Position numbers and translations under genes: made by a program
Origin: Diploscapter coronatus
Taxonomy: Eukaryota; Nematoda; Chromadorea; Rhabditida; Rhabditidae
Direction of reading: 5' to 3'
Assembly (NCBI GenBank): GCA_964036155.1
Contig: OZ038422.1
Span: forward strand, 22,839,201-22,903,200
DNA: 64,000 nt
Shown: one piece after another, positions 24,994 through 35,369 of the stretch
Layout of the letters: each line of letters opens with the position of its first letter
How positions within the stretch are numbered: position 1 is the first letter of the stretch
The notes under the pieces: generated by a model
The model's database searches: none
Seen by the model: the letters and a program-made list of their open reading frames with translations, nothing else
What the model was told of the DNA's origin: nothing

Positions 24994-25352
24994 GTGCTGA
25001 TCGCACCAATTTTTCATCAGCCTTGAATTTTTGATGTTGATCTTTTGATCTCTTCTCTGGTCAGAAAACTTTCTAAATTTGTCTGATCCAGCGATTTTTT
25101 CTTATCATTTTGCTTCTTGTCCATTGTATTTCTTGACTCCTAATAAAGAGTCAAACCTCCTTGATCTACCATATCCAAAATCTGAATTCTTTCCCACGGA
25201 CAGGATAGAACACGGCTGCCTTGTTATTTTTGTCTCAAACTTCAAATGAATAAATTCTTCAAATGATTCAACTAAGGCTCAAGTCAACTTGCATGGATGA
25301 AAATAGTGCATTCGCTAGCACCCGAAAAAGCAACCGGCAGGAATTCAAGTCA
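24994..25352. repeat. Downstream copy of the 360-bp direct repeat (3'UTR/flank of the peptide gene)
   Basis: Starts GTGCTGATCGCACCAATTTT 26 bases after the peptide stop codon and matches 23531-23887 with small indels. It contains ATGAATAAATTC, a usable poly(A) signal, at about 25245. Confidence 0.7.
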
Positions 25353-25385
25353 ATGCTTTTTCCGTGACCTGCATAAACCTCTTGG

Positions 25386-26205
25386 TTTAGGTCGAGGTGG
25401 GGGCGAACTTGAGGCCATGCTCTAGACAGTGACACACAAGCACTCCTACACTGCTGGTTCAAATATGGAAAGTGGTTTTTGCCGTGGATCACTCGGCAGT
25501 AGCAAAATTTCTAACCCTTTTCTTGAAAATTGAATGAATTTATCAATTATGCATCACTTGACAAGTTTGCCTGACTGTGCGTGCAGTGTAAACTGATAAA
25601 AATTCGAACAACAGAAATTACTTTATTTTTCAACATTTCAATTCTCGAATGAGCAAGAAAAATTAGCATAAAGTAGTGTTTGTGAACCATAAATCTAGGC
25701 AATGAAAGAATATCAAGAAAAGATAAGAAAATAAAATATATGCGACTACGCAATGTATCGTTAGAACTAGAACATTAGACGAAACAATTCAAGGGATAGT
25801 AAGTATTTTCTTCACTCTCTTTTGACCATTGCAGCAGAGATGTTCATCCCACTAAATCCATCACTTAAATTTTGTACAAAAATCGTGAATATAAGAGTAA
25901 GCAGTTTCCTCTTTGCACTCTACCTTACGACAATTCTGTTTCCAGTGGGGAGAAAGAAGGAATAGTCGTAAGATAGTGGCAAAAGGGAAGGATGTGCATT
26001 GCACAACGAAATAGACTCAACTGCCCACTCGGATGAAGCAAATAATATCTCTGATAAGGTAAAAGTCTTACCAAGGTTGTCTTTAAACTGATCTAAAATT
26101 GATAAATTATATAAGATCAAATTAGGATCTAAAAGCATAATTTTCTTCTTGAGTTTGTCTGTCTATTAAGAGTGAATGTCTGAGAAGACTATTATCGTTC
26201 ATGCT
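25386..26205. repeat. Copy A of an 800-bp dispersed repeat with a 5.8S-like hairpin
   Basis: Matches 33985-34772 over most of its length (GAACTTGAGGCCATGCTCTAG, then GACAGTGACACACAAGCACT, and so on to CAAAATTTCTAACCC and beyond). Near its start is a hairpin, TTTTGCCG...CGGCAGTAGC, whose arms enclose GTGGATCACTCGGC, a string also found in eukaryotic 5.8S rRNA. The right part carries the AAAATTGATAAATTATATAA motif shared with the other repeats at 28.4-30 kb. No protein is encoded. Confidence 0.65.
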
Positions 26206-27131
26206 TGAAAACTGAGGCTGATGAGAAGTGCACTCCATTTCTAACTAATTCACTCTTGCCCAATTTGGTGATAAAATGAAGTGAGCTTATGCATAGCTAG
26301 GTAGCAAATGTAATCATTAGGAAAGATCTGGTTCGTCCTATTCGACATGTCTGTTAACTTATTTCTTTTCAAAATTTTCAACTTCATTTTATTAGAAAAT
26401 TAGGCAAAAACGAATGAAACAACAATGGAGTGTACTTCCCATCAGTCTCACATTTCCAAGCATGAGCGATAACAATTGGCACACCGTGTGCCCTTTGACA
26501 TTATACGCACCAGGAGTGCACGAAGTTTAATTTTGAAAATTCGAAATCAAAATTGAAATAGAAATTAACTGCTAACAATTTTCAAAATCGAAATCAAAAT
26601 GAATTGCCAAAAATTTTCGTCAGGCGAATTGCACAATGTACAATTAGTCGTCATTCCACTCATTCCCTTATTTTTTGGGTTCTCTTGATGTTGTGATATT
26701 TTTGATATTTTCACTTCATTTTGGGTCCAATTTTAAATAAAAACAAAAACTTTAGGCCATCCAGCTACTCGGGCCACGAAATGAAAGAAACATGGAATTT
26801 TATTTGATTAGAACAATTCAGTGTTACTGGGCATATTTTCGAAAACACCCAGGTGTGGATTATCCTAATGTATCCATAGTCCATCTGTAGACCAAATTGA
26901 TAAAAATTCAATGAAAATTGAGGAAAAATAAAGAAATGAATGGAGTGACGAATAATCGTACATTGTGCAATTCCCCTGGCGCAAAGTTGTATACTCTACG
27001 CTTTAGACTTCAAGTAGTTTGCAGGGTCTTATGATAATGATTATAAATTTTACCTGGTAGATTATTATTCTTTCCATTGATCTAGAATTTTATTAATTAA
27101 AAGAATGATTTTAAAATTTTAGTATAAGAAC
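25905..27131. repeat. Segmental repeat copy 1, with an internal foldback
   Basis: Corresponds to 29190-30830. 25905-26280 is nearly identical to 29190-29560. 26197-26280 pairs in inverted orientation with 26390-26474 (GTTCATGCTTG.../...CAAGCATGAGCGATAAC), making a foldback. 26480-27131 matches 30170-30830, including the sequence before CGTACATTGTGCAATTC and the short intron at 27082-27131. The unit therefore joins foldback DNA with a piece of gene. Confidence 0.7.
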
Positions 27132-28059
27132 CTTTGACTTCAACCAATCAACTTTAGCACGAGGTTGAATAGGGATAGCTTTATTGCATGCTGGTCCACC
27201 CCACCTAAAGAATGCAAATGCTCAAATTTGACTATGATAAGCTTCTTGAACAATTTCGTCATCGAATTTTCGGATAAAAAATGAGGTTTGGTGAAATTTG
27301 ATGTTAATGAAAGTTGAAAAATTTCGAAATATGAGCAAAAGTCTCCGTTGTGATGAACCTGTAAAAACGCTATAAACTTTTGTTTTTCGCTATTAAAGAT
27401 TTCAAAGGGCTATAACTTTCTTTCCATTTGAGTGGCAGTTTTTGACACTGATGTTGCGGGTATTCACATTTATCGCCTAGATGCCAAATTTCAAGTCTGT
27501 ACGATGCTGCGAATAAGCACGCGAGCAATTTAAAGGTTTACCCTTTTCCTGCAGAAATTGTCAAAATTAGCATGTTGCATATCTAATTTTGGCATTTGCC
27601 AGTTATGAGAACGATGATTTGCAATGTTCATTACTCACCGCCAGCATGGAGCCGAGCTAATTGGATAATGAATATGAAATTCGAGGATTTTTGAAAGAAA
27701 TGATCGATTGTCGAATGAAGTGCATTAAAAATTAATTCCAATTCCAGTTTTCATTGACGAAAATTCTGTGACATTTGCAGAAGTAATTAATGAGTCAATT
27801 GGGACATTTTTTTCTTGAATTCACTATTTGAACGGATTCGCAATACTCCCGTATGGTTCAAATTTCACTAAACCTCATTTTTTTACCCGAAAATCCGAGT
27901 AAAAAATTCGATGACGAAGATCTTAAAGAAGCTTGTCATATTCAAATTTGAGCATTTGCGTTCTCTAAGCATACCCGAGAGGGCAAACGCAAGAGCTGCA
28001 ATGTTTGACATCTGGAACTCCACCATTTTGACACGAGATCGTCTTTCCGGCACAAGAAT
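27054..28059 (-). pseudogene. EGF-like domain exons of a secreted protein (possibly astacin/NAS type), fragment
   Basis: Three in-phase exons: complement(27975..28059), complement(27132..27204), complement(27054..27081). Together they read as one EGF-like module, CAGKTISCQNGGVPDVKHCS then CVCPLGWGGPAC, with six Cys in EGF order, followed by NKAIPIQPRAKVDWLKSK and INGKNNNLP. Nematode astacin metalloproteases (NAS) carry such an EGF after the protease domain, usually before a CUB domain, so that is a likely source; no HExxH protease exon was found upstream. With no start, stop or catalytic domain I list it as a fragment, but the frame is intact and it could be part of a longer gene broken up by repeats. 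The intron 27205-27974 is a foldback element. Confidence 0.6.
27205..27974. mobile_element. Foldback element that makes up an entire intron
   Basis: Inverted repeats of about 100 bases. On the minus strand the intron opens GTATG-CTTAGAGAACGCAAATG and closes GCATTTGCATTCTTTAG. The reverse of the closing end, CTAAAGAATGCAAATGCTCA, matches the opening end from its sixth base. Pairing continues through CAAATTTGAxTATGAxAAGC and beyond to AAAAAATGAGGTTT. So the terminal repeat supplies the TTTAG acceptor and only five bases separate the other end from the donor. No transposase is encoded, so it would have been moved by one elsewhere. Confidence 0.7.
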
Positions 28060-28409
28060 CTAAAAAATGCGAAGACATTTTTTAAATGGATAATTTTGCA
28101 AATATTCATGATTCAGCAATATAACGGCATGGACGTACAAGTCCCTTCATAATATTACGACACAATTTTTATTGTATCAAGTCACATCATTCTCTTTTGA
28201 AAATCTTGTAATCATATTATAGAAGAAGCTTTTCGTCTATGTCATCATGTTTTCGTTTTGTAATCTCCCGAATCTGTTGAAGGGAACATTTTTTGTCCCT
28301 ATCAAAAATTTTCATTACCCTTCGTGATAACATCAAGAAATAACTTTTTTCGACTTACTTTTGCCATTATAGCAGCTACGGATTTTAATCATGTCGAAGA
28401 ACGTTGCGG

Positions 28410-28880
28410 AGCCTAAAAGCATAATTTTCTTCTTGAGTTTGTCTATTAAGAGTGAATATCTAAGAAAGCTATTATCGTTCATGCTTGACTTACTTAGACG
28501 GATTGGGTATATGCACTTTTGAAATTTTTCACGTTGTTCCTCTAAAATTGATAAATTATATAAGGTTAAAAATAGGATCTGAAAGCATAATTTTCTTTTT
28601 GAGTTTATCTGTATTGAGAGTGAATGTCTGAGAAGGCTATTATCGTTCATGCTTGACTTACCTCGAAATATCTCTGAAATTGATAAATTATATAAGATGA
28701 AAATAGGATCTAAAAGCATTATTTTCTTATTAAGTTTGTCTGTCTACTAAGAATCAATGTCTGAGAAAGTTACTATCGTTTATGCTTGAAAAATGAGGCT
28801 GATGAGAAGTTTGATCCATTGCTAATTCATTCTTGCCCAATTTGGTGATAAAATGAAGCTGAAATTTTCGAAAAATTGAC
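28410..28880. repeat. Three short tandem-like copies of the AAAATTGATAAATTATATAA repeat
   Basis: The string TCTAAAAGCATAATTTTCTT, then GAGTTTGTCT...AAGAGTGAAT and TATCGTTCATGCTTG, recurs at about 28410-28490, 28550-28660 and 28675-28790. The same module is at 26125-26215, 29400-29480 and 29890-29970. These are partial copies of the larger repeat at 25.9-26.3 kb. Confidence 0.65.
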
Positions 28881-29184
28881 ACACATGTCGACAAGGATGG
28901 ATTAGACATTTCGAAATGGCTATATTCGTTATTCAGTCAAGTGCAAATTCATTACGGCTATCCGTTGTTATAGAAGGACATCATTGGTAATATGAGGTGG
29001 TTGTGAGCTTATGCATAGTTAGGTAGCAAATGTAATCATTAGGAAAGGACTGGTTCATCCTCTTCGACATGTCTGTCAACTTTTGTTTTCGAAATTGTCA
29101 GCTTCATTTTATCAGCAAATCCGGCTCTCACGTGAAATACCCTGTATATTAGCTTGACACGAATGGGCAGTTGGCAAACATTTT

Positions 29185-30830
29185 CCCCTTTGCACTCTAC
29201 CTCACGACAATTCTGTTTCCAGTGGGGAGAAAGAAGGAATAGTCGTAAGATAGTGGCAAAAGGGAAGGATGTGCATTGCACAACGAAATAGACTCAACTG
29301 CCCACTCGGATGAAGCAAATAATATCTCTGATAAGGTAAAAGTCTTACCAAGGTTGTCTTTAAACTGATCTAAAATTGATAAATTATATAAGATCAAATT
29401 AGGATCTAAAAGCATAATTTTCTTCTTGAGTTTGTCTGTCTATTAAGAGTGAATGTCTGAGAAGACTATTATCGTTCATGCTTGAAAACTGAGGCTGATG
29501 AGAAGTGCACTCCATTTCTAACTAATTCACTCTTGCCCAATTTGGTGATAAAATGAAGTTAAAGTTTTTCGAAATTTTCAACTTCATTTTATCACCAAAT
29601 TCGACTCTCACTCAGGACACTCTGTATATTAGTTTGACACGAATGGGCAGTTGGCAAGCATTTTCCCCTTTCCCCCTTGCACTCTACCTTACGACAATTC
29701 TCTTTCCAGCGGGGAGAAAGAGGGAATAGTCGTAAGATAGTAGCAGAAGGGAAGGATGTGCATTGCACAACGAAATAGACTCAACTGCCCACTCGGATGA
29801 AGCAAATAATATCTCTGATAAGGTAAAAGTCTTACCAAGGTTGTCTTTAAACTGATCTAAAATTGATAAATTATATAAGATCAAATTAGGATCTAAAAGC
29901 ATAATTTTCTTCTTGAGTTTGACTGTCTATTAAGAATGAATGTCTGAGAAGGTTATTCTCGATCATGCTTGAAAAATGTGAGGCTGATGAGAAGTGCGCT
30001 CCATTTCCAATTCATTTTTCCCCAATTTGGTGATAAAATGAAACTAAACTTATTCCAAATTTTCAGCTTCATTTTATCAGCAAATTAGGCAAAAACGAAT
30101 GAATTCGGCAATGGAGCACGCTCTATCAGTCTCACATTTCCCAAGCATGAACGATAGCACTTGGTGCACCGTGCGCCCTTTGACATTATACGCACCAGGG
30201 ATGCACGAAGTTTAAATTTTGAAAGTTCGAAATCAAAATTGAAATAGAAATTTACCGCTAGCAATTTTCAAAATCGAAATCTAAATGAGTTTCCAAAAAA
30301 TTTCGTCAGGCGAATTGCACAGCGTACAATTAGTCGTCATTTCATTCATTCCCTTATTTTTTGGGCTCTTTTGATGTTTTTATGCTTATGATATTTTTAC
30401 TTAATTTTGGATGTAATCTCAAGTAAAAACGAACTTTAGACCATCCAACCATTTCGGGTCACGAAATGAAAGAAACATGGATTTTTATTAGAACAATTTA
30501 CAATGTGACTGGGCATATTTTCGCAAAAACCTAGGTATGGATTATCCTAATATATCCACTATCTATCTGTAGGTCAAATTGATAAAAAAAAATAATTGTA
30601 AAAATTCAATGAAAGTTGAGACAAAATAAAGAAATGAATGGAGTGACGAATAATCGTACATTGTGCAATTCTCCTGGCGCAAAATTGTACACTCTGCGCT
30701 TTAGACTTCAAGTAGTTTGGAGTCTTATGATAATGATTATAATTTTTACCTCCTGATCCTGTGTAAGGAAGAAGTGTCTTGTACTAGAATTTTATTAATT
30801 AAAAGAATCATTTTAAAAACCTGTAAACTC
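29185..30830. repeat. Segmental repeat copy 2, partly duplicated again in tandem
   Basis: 29190-29560 is nearly identical to 25905-26280, and 29660-30010 is a further tandem copy of the same module. 29960-30050 forms an inverted pair with 30065-30165 (TATCGTTCATGCTTG... / ...CAAGCATGAACGATA). 30170-30830 then matches 26480-27131. Small substitutions distinguish the copies (for example CTGTTTCCAGTGGGG against CTCTTTCCAGCGGGG), giving an order of duplication. Confidence 0.7.
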
Positions 30831-31164
30831 ACATCAGTAGGAGACTTTGATCCCGACTGCTGTATAATATTTTCATTGGTCTAGAATTTGATTAATTAAA
30901 AGAATAATTTTAAAAATTTTGTATAAAAACCTTTTCCAGAGCTCCGTTGACGACCTAGAATTTGATTAATTAAAAGAATGATTTTAACAATTTTAGTGTA
31001 AAAACCTGTGATAGCAGCAAATTAACTCTATTAGGAGAAGTAGGCACAGGAGCTGTTTTGGAAGGGACTTGTCGTTTTTCGAGATTTCCAGACCTCTCAA
31101 TGAGCCCACCCAATACAAGTGACATCAGAACTCCAAAAATACCGATTAGAAGAATGAATCGCAT
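30750..31164 (-). CDS. Small secreted protein with micro-exons and near-identical introns
   Basis: Unrecognised. Exon 1, complement(31006..31164), encodes a signal peptide (MRFILLIGIFGVLMSLVLGG), a dibasic EKR site and a Thr/Pro-rich stretch. It is followed by complement(30931..30954) VVNGALEK, complement(30821..30880) TNENIIQQSGSKSPTDVSLQ (or ending at 30833) and complement(30750..30783) YKTLLPYTGSG. All phases are open. The next donor, GGTAAAAATT, is homologous to that after the EGF-fragment exon at 27054, and I cannot find the next exon; 3' end unknown. The three introns (51, 50 and 37 bases) all end in TTTTAATTAATxAAATTCTAG. Could be a propeptide gene or the 5' part of a larger secreted protein. 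Confidence 0.5.
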
Positions 31165-31925
31165 TCTGAAATTATTTCATTTATGATTGATAGATTTTTT
31201 AATGAAATAATTGTTTTGAAACAATAAGGGCTAGTTCTGCAAATATATTGATAAACTAAAAAGACTTATTATCACTAACTGATAGGCTGTTGTCAAAAAT
31301 CAGAGTTTATATGAAAACGATTTTGATTACAATAATTGTCTAAGCCTGGAGCAAAAACAAATGAATGTGGATTTCGAGGTGTCTTGATGAGAGGGGAAAG
31401 CTCTGATGGAAAGATGCAGGGAGAATCGAAAGGTTAAGCTCAAATTGAAGATATCAAGGTCTTTAGCCCTCGGCGATTCACCAGAGAGTGTATTCAAGAA
31501 CAAGGAGATTGGATGCTGTTGGATTGGAGATAAGAAACGCTAGTTGATTTGGTAATTCAAATAGTACGATGGATAAATCACGAAAGTTATTTCAAAGATA
31601 AAATGGACTATCTTCGCAGAAAAAAGAGACCCCCTTTTATAATTAAGTCAAGGGAGCAGGCTCCGTCTCCATTGATAAGGTTCGTAGAGCATTTTATGTC
31701 GAACCCTGTGCTATTTTCAACTTTCAGTGATTACAATAACTTTGGGAGAAATATCATTTATGCAAATTCGATTAGTTTTTAGTTTTCTGACGCAGAACGA
31801 CTGTTTGATCGAAAGTTCTTTCTGCTGGGATTTTTGCAAGAAAAAATCAGAACTATTGATTTATTGAAAGGGGAAATTCATTAAGTTTTAATCGAATGGA
31901 TAAAACACATAAATGCAATACTTAC

Positions 31926-32189
31926 AAGATGAATATTTTCCGACGAGAATTTTGTTTGCATTGCTTTCCCACATATGAATGTTCATTTCTGTAATAGATT
32001 TAATTCTGAATGAATATCGAGAAATAGATTTCAAAATTTATTTAATCTTCATAAAGAATCTTTCGTATTCATGTATATCCTTTTCATTATTTTTCTCACC
32101 CGGTGATACTAATTTGACTTAGTGATCCGCTTTCACATTCCGATATTTCCAGTGGAGCTACAGATGGAGTGTCCAAATATGGCATCCTG
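31926..32189 (-). CDS. Two orphan exons of a possible secreted protein
   Basis: Complement(32100..32189) and complement(31926..31988) have good acceptors (CTTTTTAG, ATTACAG) and donors (GTGAGA, GTAAGT) and join in one open frame: RMPYLDTPSVAPLEISECES, GSLSQISITG, then NEHSYVGKQCKQNSRRKIFI. Two Cys are present. Composition fits an extracellular module but I do not recognise it. No start or end found, so this may be part of a gene broken by repeats, or chance. Confidence 0.3.
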
Positions 32190-32411
32190 CTAAAAAGATT
32201 AAAAATAAAAACAATTTGAAATTCAAAGCAATAGTGAAATTTGTAACTTCAAAATCTAGTGATGTTTATAAAGTTTTCAAGCATAAATGACACTGATGAT
32301 TATCGTAATTGCATGGTGTTTGAGAATCTGTCTATGTCTCTGAATGCTTCTAATTCTTAGTTACGGTTTCCTGGGTAGCAACTTTAGTTTATATTGAGCT
32401 CAGTGCCAAAT

Positions 32412-33010
32412 TGCAAAGCAGATTTCTTCTTTTCAAACTCAAGTGTCGGTGTCGATCTGTACCAGGGGCAAAGTTTAAAGAGAATTTTTAGAATTGGAGA
32501 GGAACTTATGCAAATTTAGTTGGTTTTTAGTTTTGTGACGCACGAACGACTACTCTATCGATATCCCTCCTGGAAAAAATTGGAAAAATGTATCAATGTC
32601 GATTAATATCAGGAAAAATATCTTTTTCAAAAAGTCAATTTCAGAAATCGTTAATTCAGTTTTTTTTCAAAAATATTCATAACGATCATAAAATTTTATC
32701 CTAGCGAATCTTACGTAATCTTCCAACATCTTTTATCTACATCATCAATTGATTTTATCGTAAAAAGTTAAAAATATGTCGATGTTTGAAAAAGTCGGCT
32801 AATTCTCGGTTGTTGTCTGAGTAACGATTTCATTTGGATATGTTGAAATCGATTTCAAATTTGCACCTGCTCAAAATCAAATGTCGATGTCGATCTATAC
32901 CAGGGGCAAAATTTGAGGGAATTTTTAGCATTGAAGAGAATTATGCAAATTATGCAGTTATTGACGCACGAACAACGGTTCTAGCGAAAGTCCTGTTGGA
33001 AATTTTAAAA
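32412..33010. repeat. Tandem 170-bp repeat with an exon-like core
   Basis: 32412-32590 and 32845-33010 share TGTCGATCT(G/A)TACCAGGGGC then AAA(G/A)TTT and ATTATGCAAATT...GACGCACGAAC. A third, partial copy is at 31755-31830. On the minus strand each full copy has CCCCTGGTAYAG followed by an open segment (STPTLEFEKK or STSTFDFEQ), like a repeated micro-exon. Function unknown. Confidence 0.45.
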
Positions 33011-33201
33011 AGTTCTGCAGCTATCAATCGATTGAAAAGTAGAGTAAATTTTAAAAGTACAAATTTCGAACTATTTTAATTTTCATGCCAAATTGTCAAA
33101 TTTATCAATTTTGTAGACAACTTTTTCCAATTTGTTCAACCGATTTCGATAGAATTTATATTTCAGAAAACAGAACAGAATAAATATTTAAAGATCTAAT
33201 T

Positions 33202-33642
33202 TTATGTGGTCCGAGAAGGAGTCGCAGGAGGAATGGGTTTGGGCGGCAGAGTCGATGTTACCATCTGAAATAACTTCATCAACATGCAAATAAGCAATAG
33301 AGCGATAGAATTTTTCTATTTTATACTTTAGAAAATCAATTATTGTAGAGATCCGATGAACGGAAATCTCATCCCGCAAAAGATAGAAAAAGGAGAGAAA
33401 AATAGTGTATCCCTTTCCAAGCAAGTTCTTTCTTTCACCGCTCCTTTTCTCACTGCATTATCCATCAAAGAAGAGAGATTTTCGTTCCTTTCCTCCGATA
33501 GTATATCCAATATTTTCCGTTGAAAAACAACTATTTTACGACGACTTTTGAAAATGTTCCTAAAAATGCTCACGTTGATGAGATCGTCCATGGCGGTTTC
33601 CGATTTGAATCGTTCTTCCGGTTCTTCCACGATCAATTGCAC
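33202..33642 (-). pseudogene. Copied 3' end of the RPC9/CRCP gene (exons 4 and 5 only)
   Basis: Complement(33574..33642) and complement(33202..33264) encode the same residues as exons 4 and 5 of the RPC9 gene at 42434-43642 (VQLIVEEPEERFKSETAMDD, LIN, then MVTSTLPPKPIPPATPSRTT and a stop). The copied block runs from about 33099 to 33785 and matches 42330-43010, introns included. Exons 1-3 are missing, so it cannot make a full subunit by itself. Both exons are intact, so the copy is either young or still used as an alternative 3' end. Confidence 0.8.
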
Positions 33643-33799
33643 CTGAAGATTGAATGTGATGAAATTATTTGATGAATGGAAATGATGCAAATTTTAGAAA
33701 AATAGTTTATGACGAAATAGAAGCGTCAAATGATGCAGAACAAAATTAATCCAGGACTTTTCTATTCTCATTGAAAATTGAACATTTTTTCCTAGCCTT

Positions 33800-34772
33800 A
33801 TTCTCCACTAGGTGGGGGTCGGCTACTTTCAGCCTGTAACGAGACAGACGGGCTATCCTACCCACACAGGACTAGCGATCCATCCCGAGGACAGACTGTT
33901 GTTGTGTGCAATACCCGAAGGATTTTAGACTAATTTTATGTGGTTTTATCCACTACCAACATTTCTTAACCCCTTTGGTTTGGGTAGGAACGGGGGGCGA
34001 ACTTGAGGCTATGCTCTAGACAGTGACACACAAGCACTCCTACACTGCTGGTTCAAATATGGAAAGTGGTTTTTGCCGTGGATCACTCGGCAGTAGCAAA
34101 ATTTCTAACCCTTTTCTTGAAAATTGGATGAATCTATCAATTATGCATCACTTAACAAGTTTTCCTGACTGTGCGTGCAGTGTAAACTGATAAAAATTCG
34201 AACAACAGAAATTACTTTATTTTTCAACATCCCAATTCTCGAATGAGCTGGAAAAATTAGCATAAATAGTGTTTGTGAATCCTAAAATCTAGGTAGCAAA
34301 AGAATATCAAGAAAAAAGATAAGAAAATCGAAGATATGCAACTACACAATATATCGTTAAAACTAGAACATTAGACGAAACAATTCAAGGGACAGTAGGC
34401 ATTTTCTTCATCGTTTTATTTTCTGTTTCAGCAGAGATGTTCATTTTCCTAAATCCATCATTAAAATTTTATACAAAAATCGTGAATATAAGGGTAAGCA
34501 GTTTCCCCTTTGCACTCTACCTTACGACAATTCTCTTTCCAGCGGGGAGAAAGAGGGAATAGTCGTAAGATAGTGGCAAAAGGGAAGGTGTGCATTGCAC
34601 AGTGAAATAGATTCACCTGCCCACTCGTATGAAGCAAATAATATCCCTGATCAGGTAAAAAAGACTTACAACAGTTGGTGCTTATAGTGCTACAATCTGT
34701 GCCTGAAATTGATAAACTATATAAAATAAAAATAAGATCTAAAAGCATAATTTTTCCGTAAGTTTGTCAGTA
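33800..34772. repeat. Copy B of the 800-bp dispersed repeat, with an extra GC-rich 5' part
   Basis: 33985-34772 matches 25400-26200, including the GTGGATCACTCGGC hairpin. Ahead of it, 33810-33935 is unusually GC-rich and hyphenated (GGTGGGGGTCGGCTACTTTC, GACAGACGGGCTATCC, CCATCCCGAGGACAGACTG), like the structured end of a retroelement or a small RNA gene. Nothing in it encodes protein. Confidence 0.55.
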
Positions 34773-34773
34773 T

Positions 34774-35369
34774 ATTAAGAGTGAATATCAGAATTATTCA
34801 AAGTGGTGCGGAACAGGGGTTCGTCGATTTGGCTGATTTTCACATATATGATACGGTTTTTCGCGCTGATTCTCATGGTGCTATCTGTATTTCGTAAAAA
34901 TGCAAGTGGGTGGAGTTATGCTAACTTCAAGTTGTTACATATCTCATATTCGAAAAATTCATAACTTTCTTATTTCTGAATCAAATCGAGTGCGGTTTTC
35001 AGTATTGGATAGCCCATGAAAAACTCTACAAATAATGTAACTACGACCACCTGCTACGATCAATAGTTTCCCGCCAAATTATCGATTTTCAAAAGTGGTC
35101 ATAGTTAGATAAGATGGAGTATTTTTCACGGACTATCAGATGCAAAGAAAAACCATACTCGATTTGGTTCAGAAACAAGAAAGTTATGATTTTTTCTGAC
35201 AAATGGCATGTAAAAACTACAAATTAACATAATTCCGCCCATTCAAATTTTTCGAAAAAACGAATTGCAGCATGAGAATCAGCGTGAAAAACTAAAATGT
35301 GTCAAATCAGCCAAATCGGCGGACCCCTGTTCCACACCACTTTGAATGACCCTGACATTTACTCTTAAC
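34774..35369. mobile_element. MITE-like foldback element, about 595 bp
   Basis: Long inverted repeats: left TTAAGAGTGAATATCAG...TTCAAAGTGGTGCGGAACAG, right CTGTTCCACACCACTTTGAA...TGACATTTACTCTTAA. Pairing extends inward through GGGGTTCGTCGATTTGGCTGA / TCAGCCAAATCGGCGGACCCC and CGCGCTGATTCTCATG / CATGAGAATCAGCGTG, so most of the element folds back. No coding capacity. A diverged half copy is at 39510-39732. Confidence 0.75.

Noticed and set aside
28100..28390. Minus-strand segment FFDMIKIRSCYNGK upstream of the EGF exons, considered as the end of an astacin protease domain.
   Set aside because: Too short and without HExxH or the Met-turn; similarity is not convincing.
33810..33935. GC-rich structured block considered as a tRNA or rRNA fragment.
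   Set aside because: No cloverleaf and no rRNA match that I can recall; kept only as part of the repeat.
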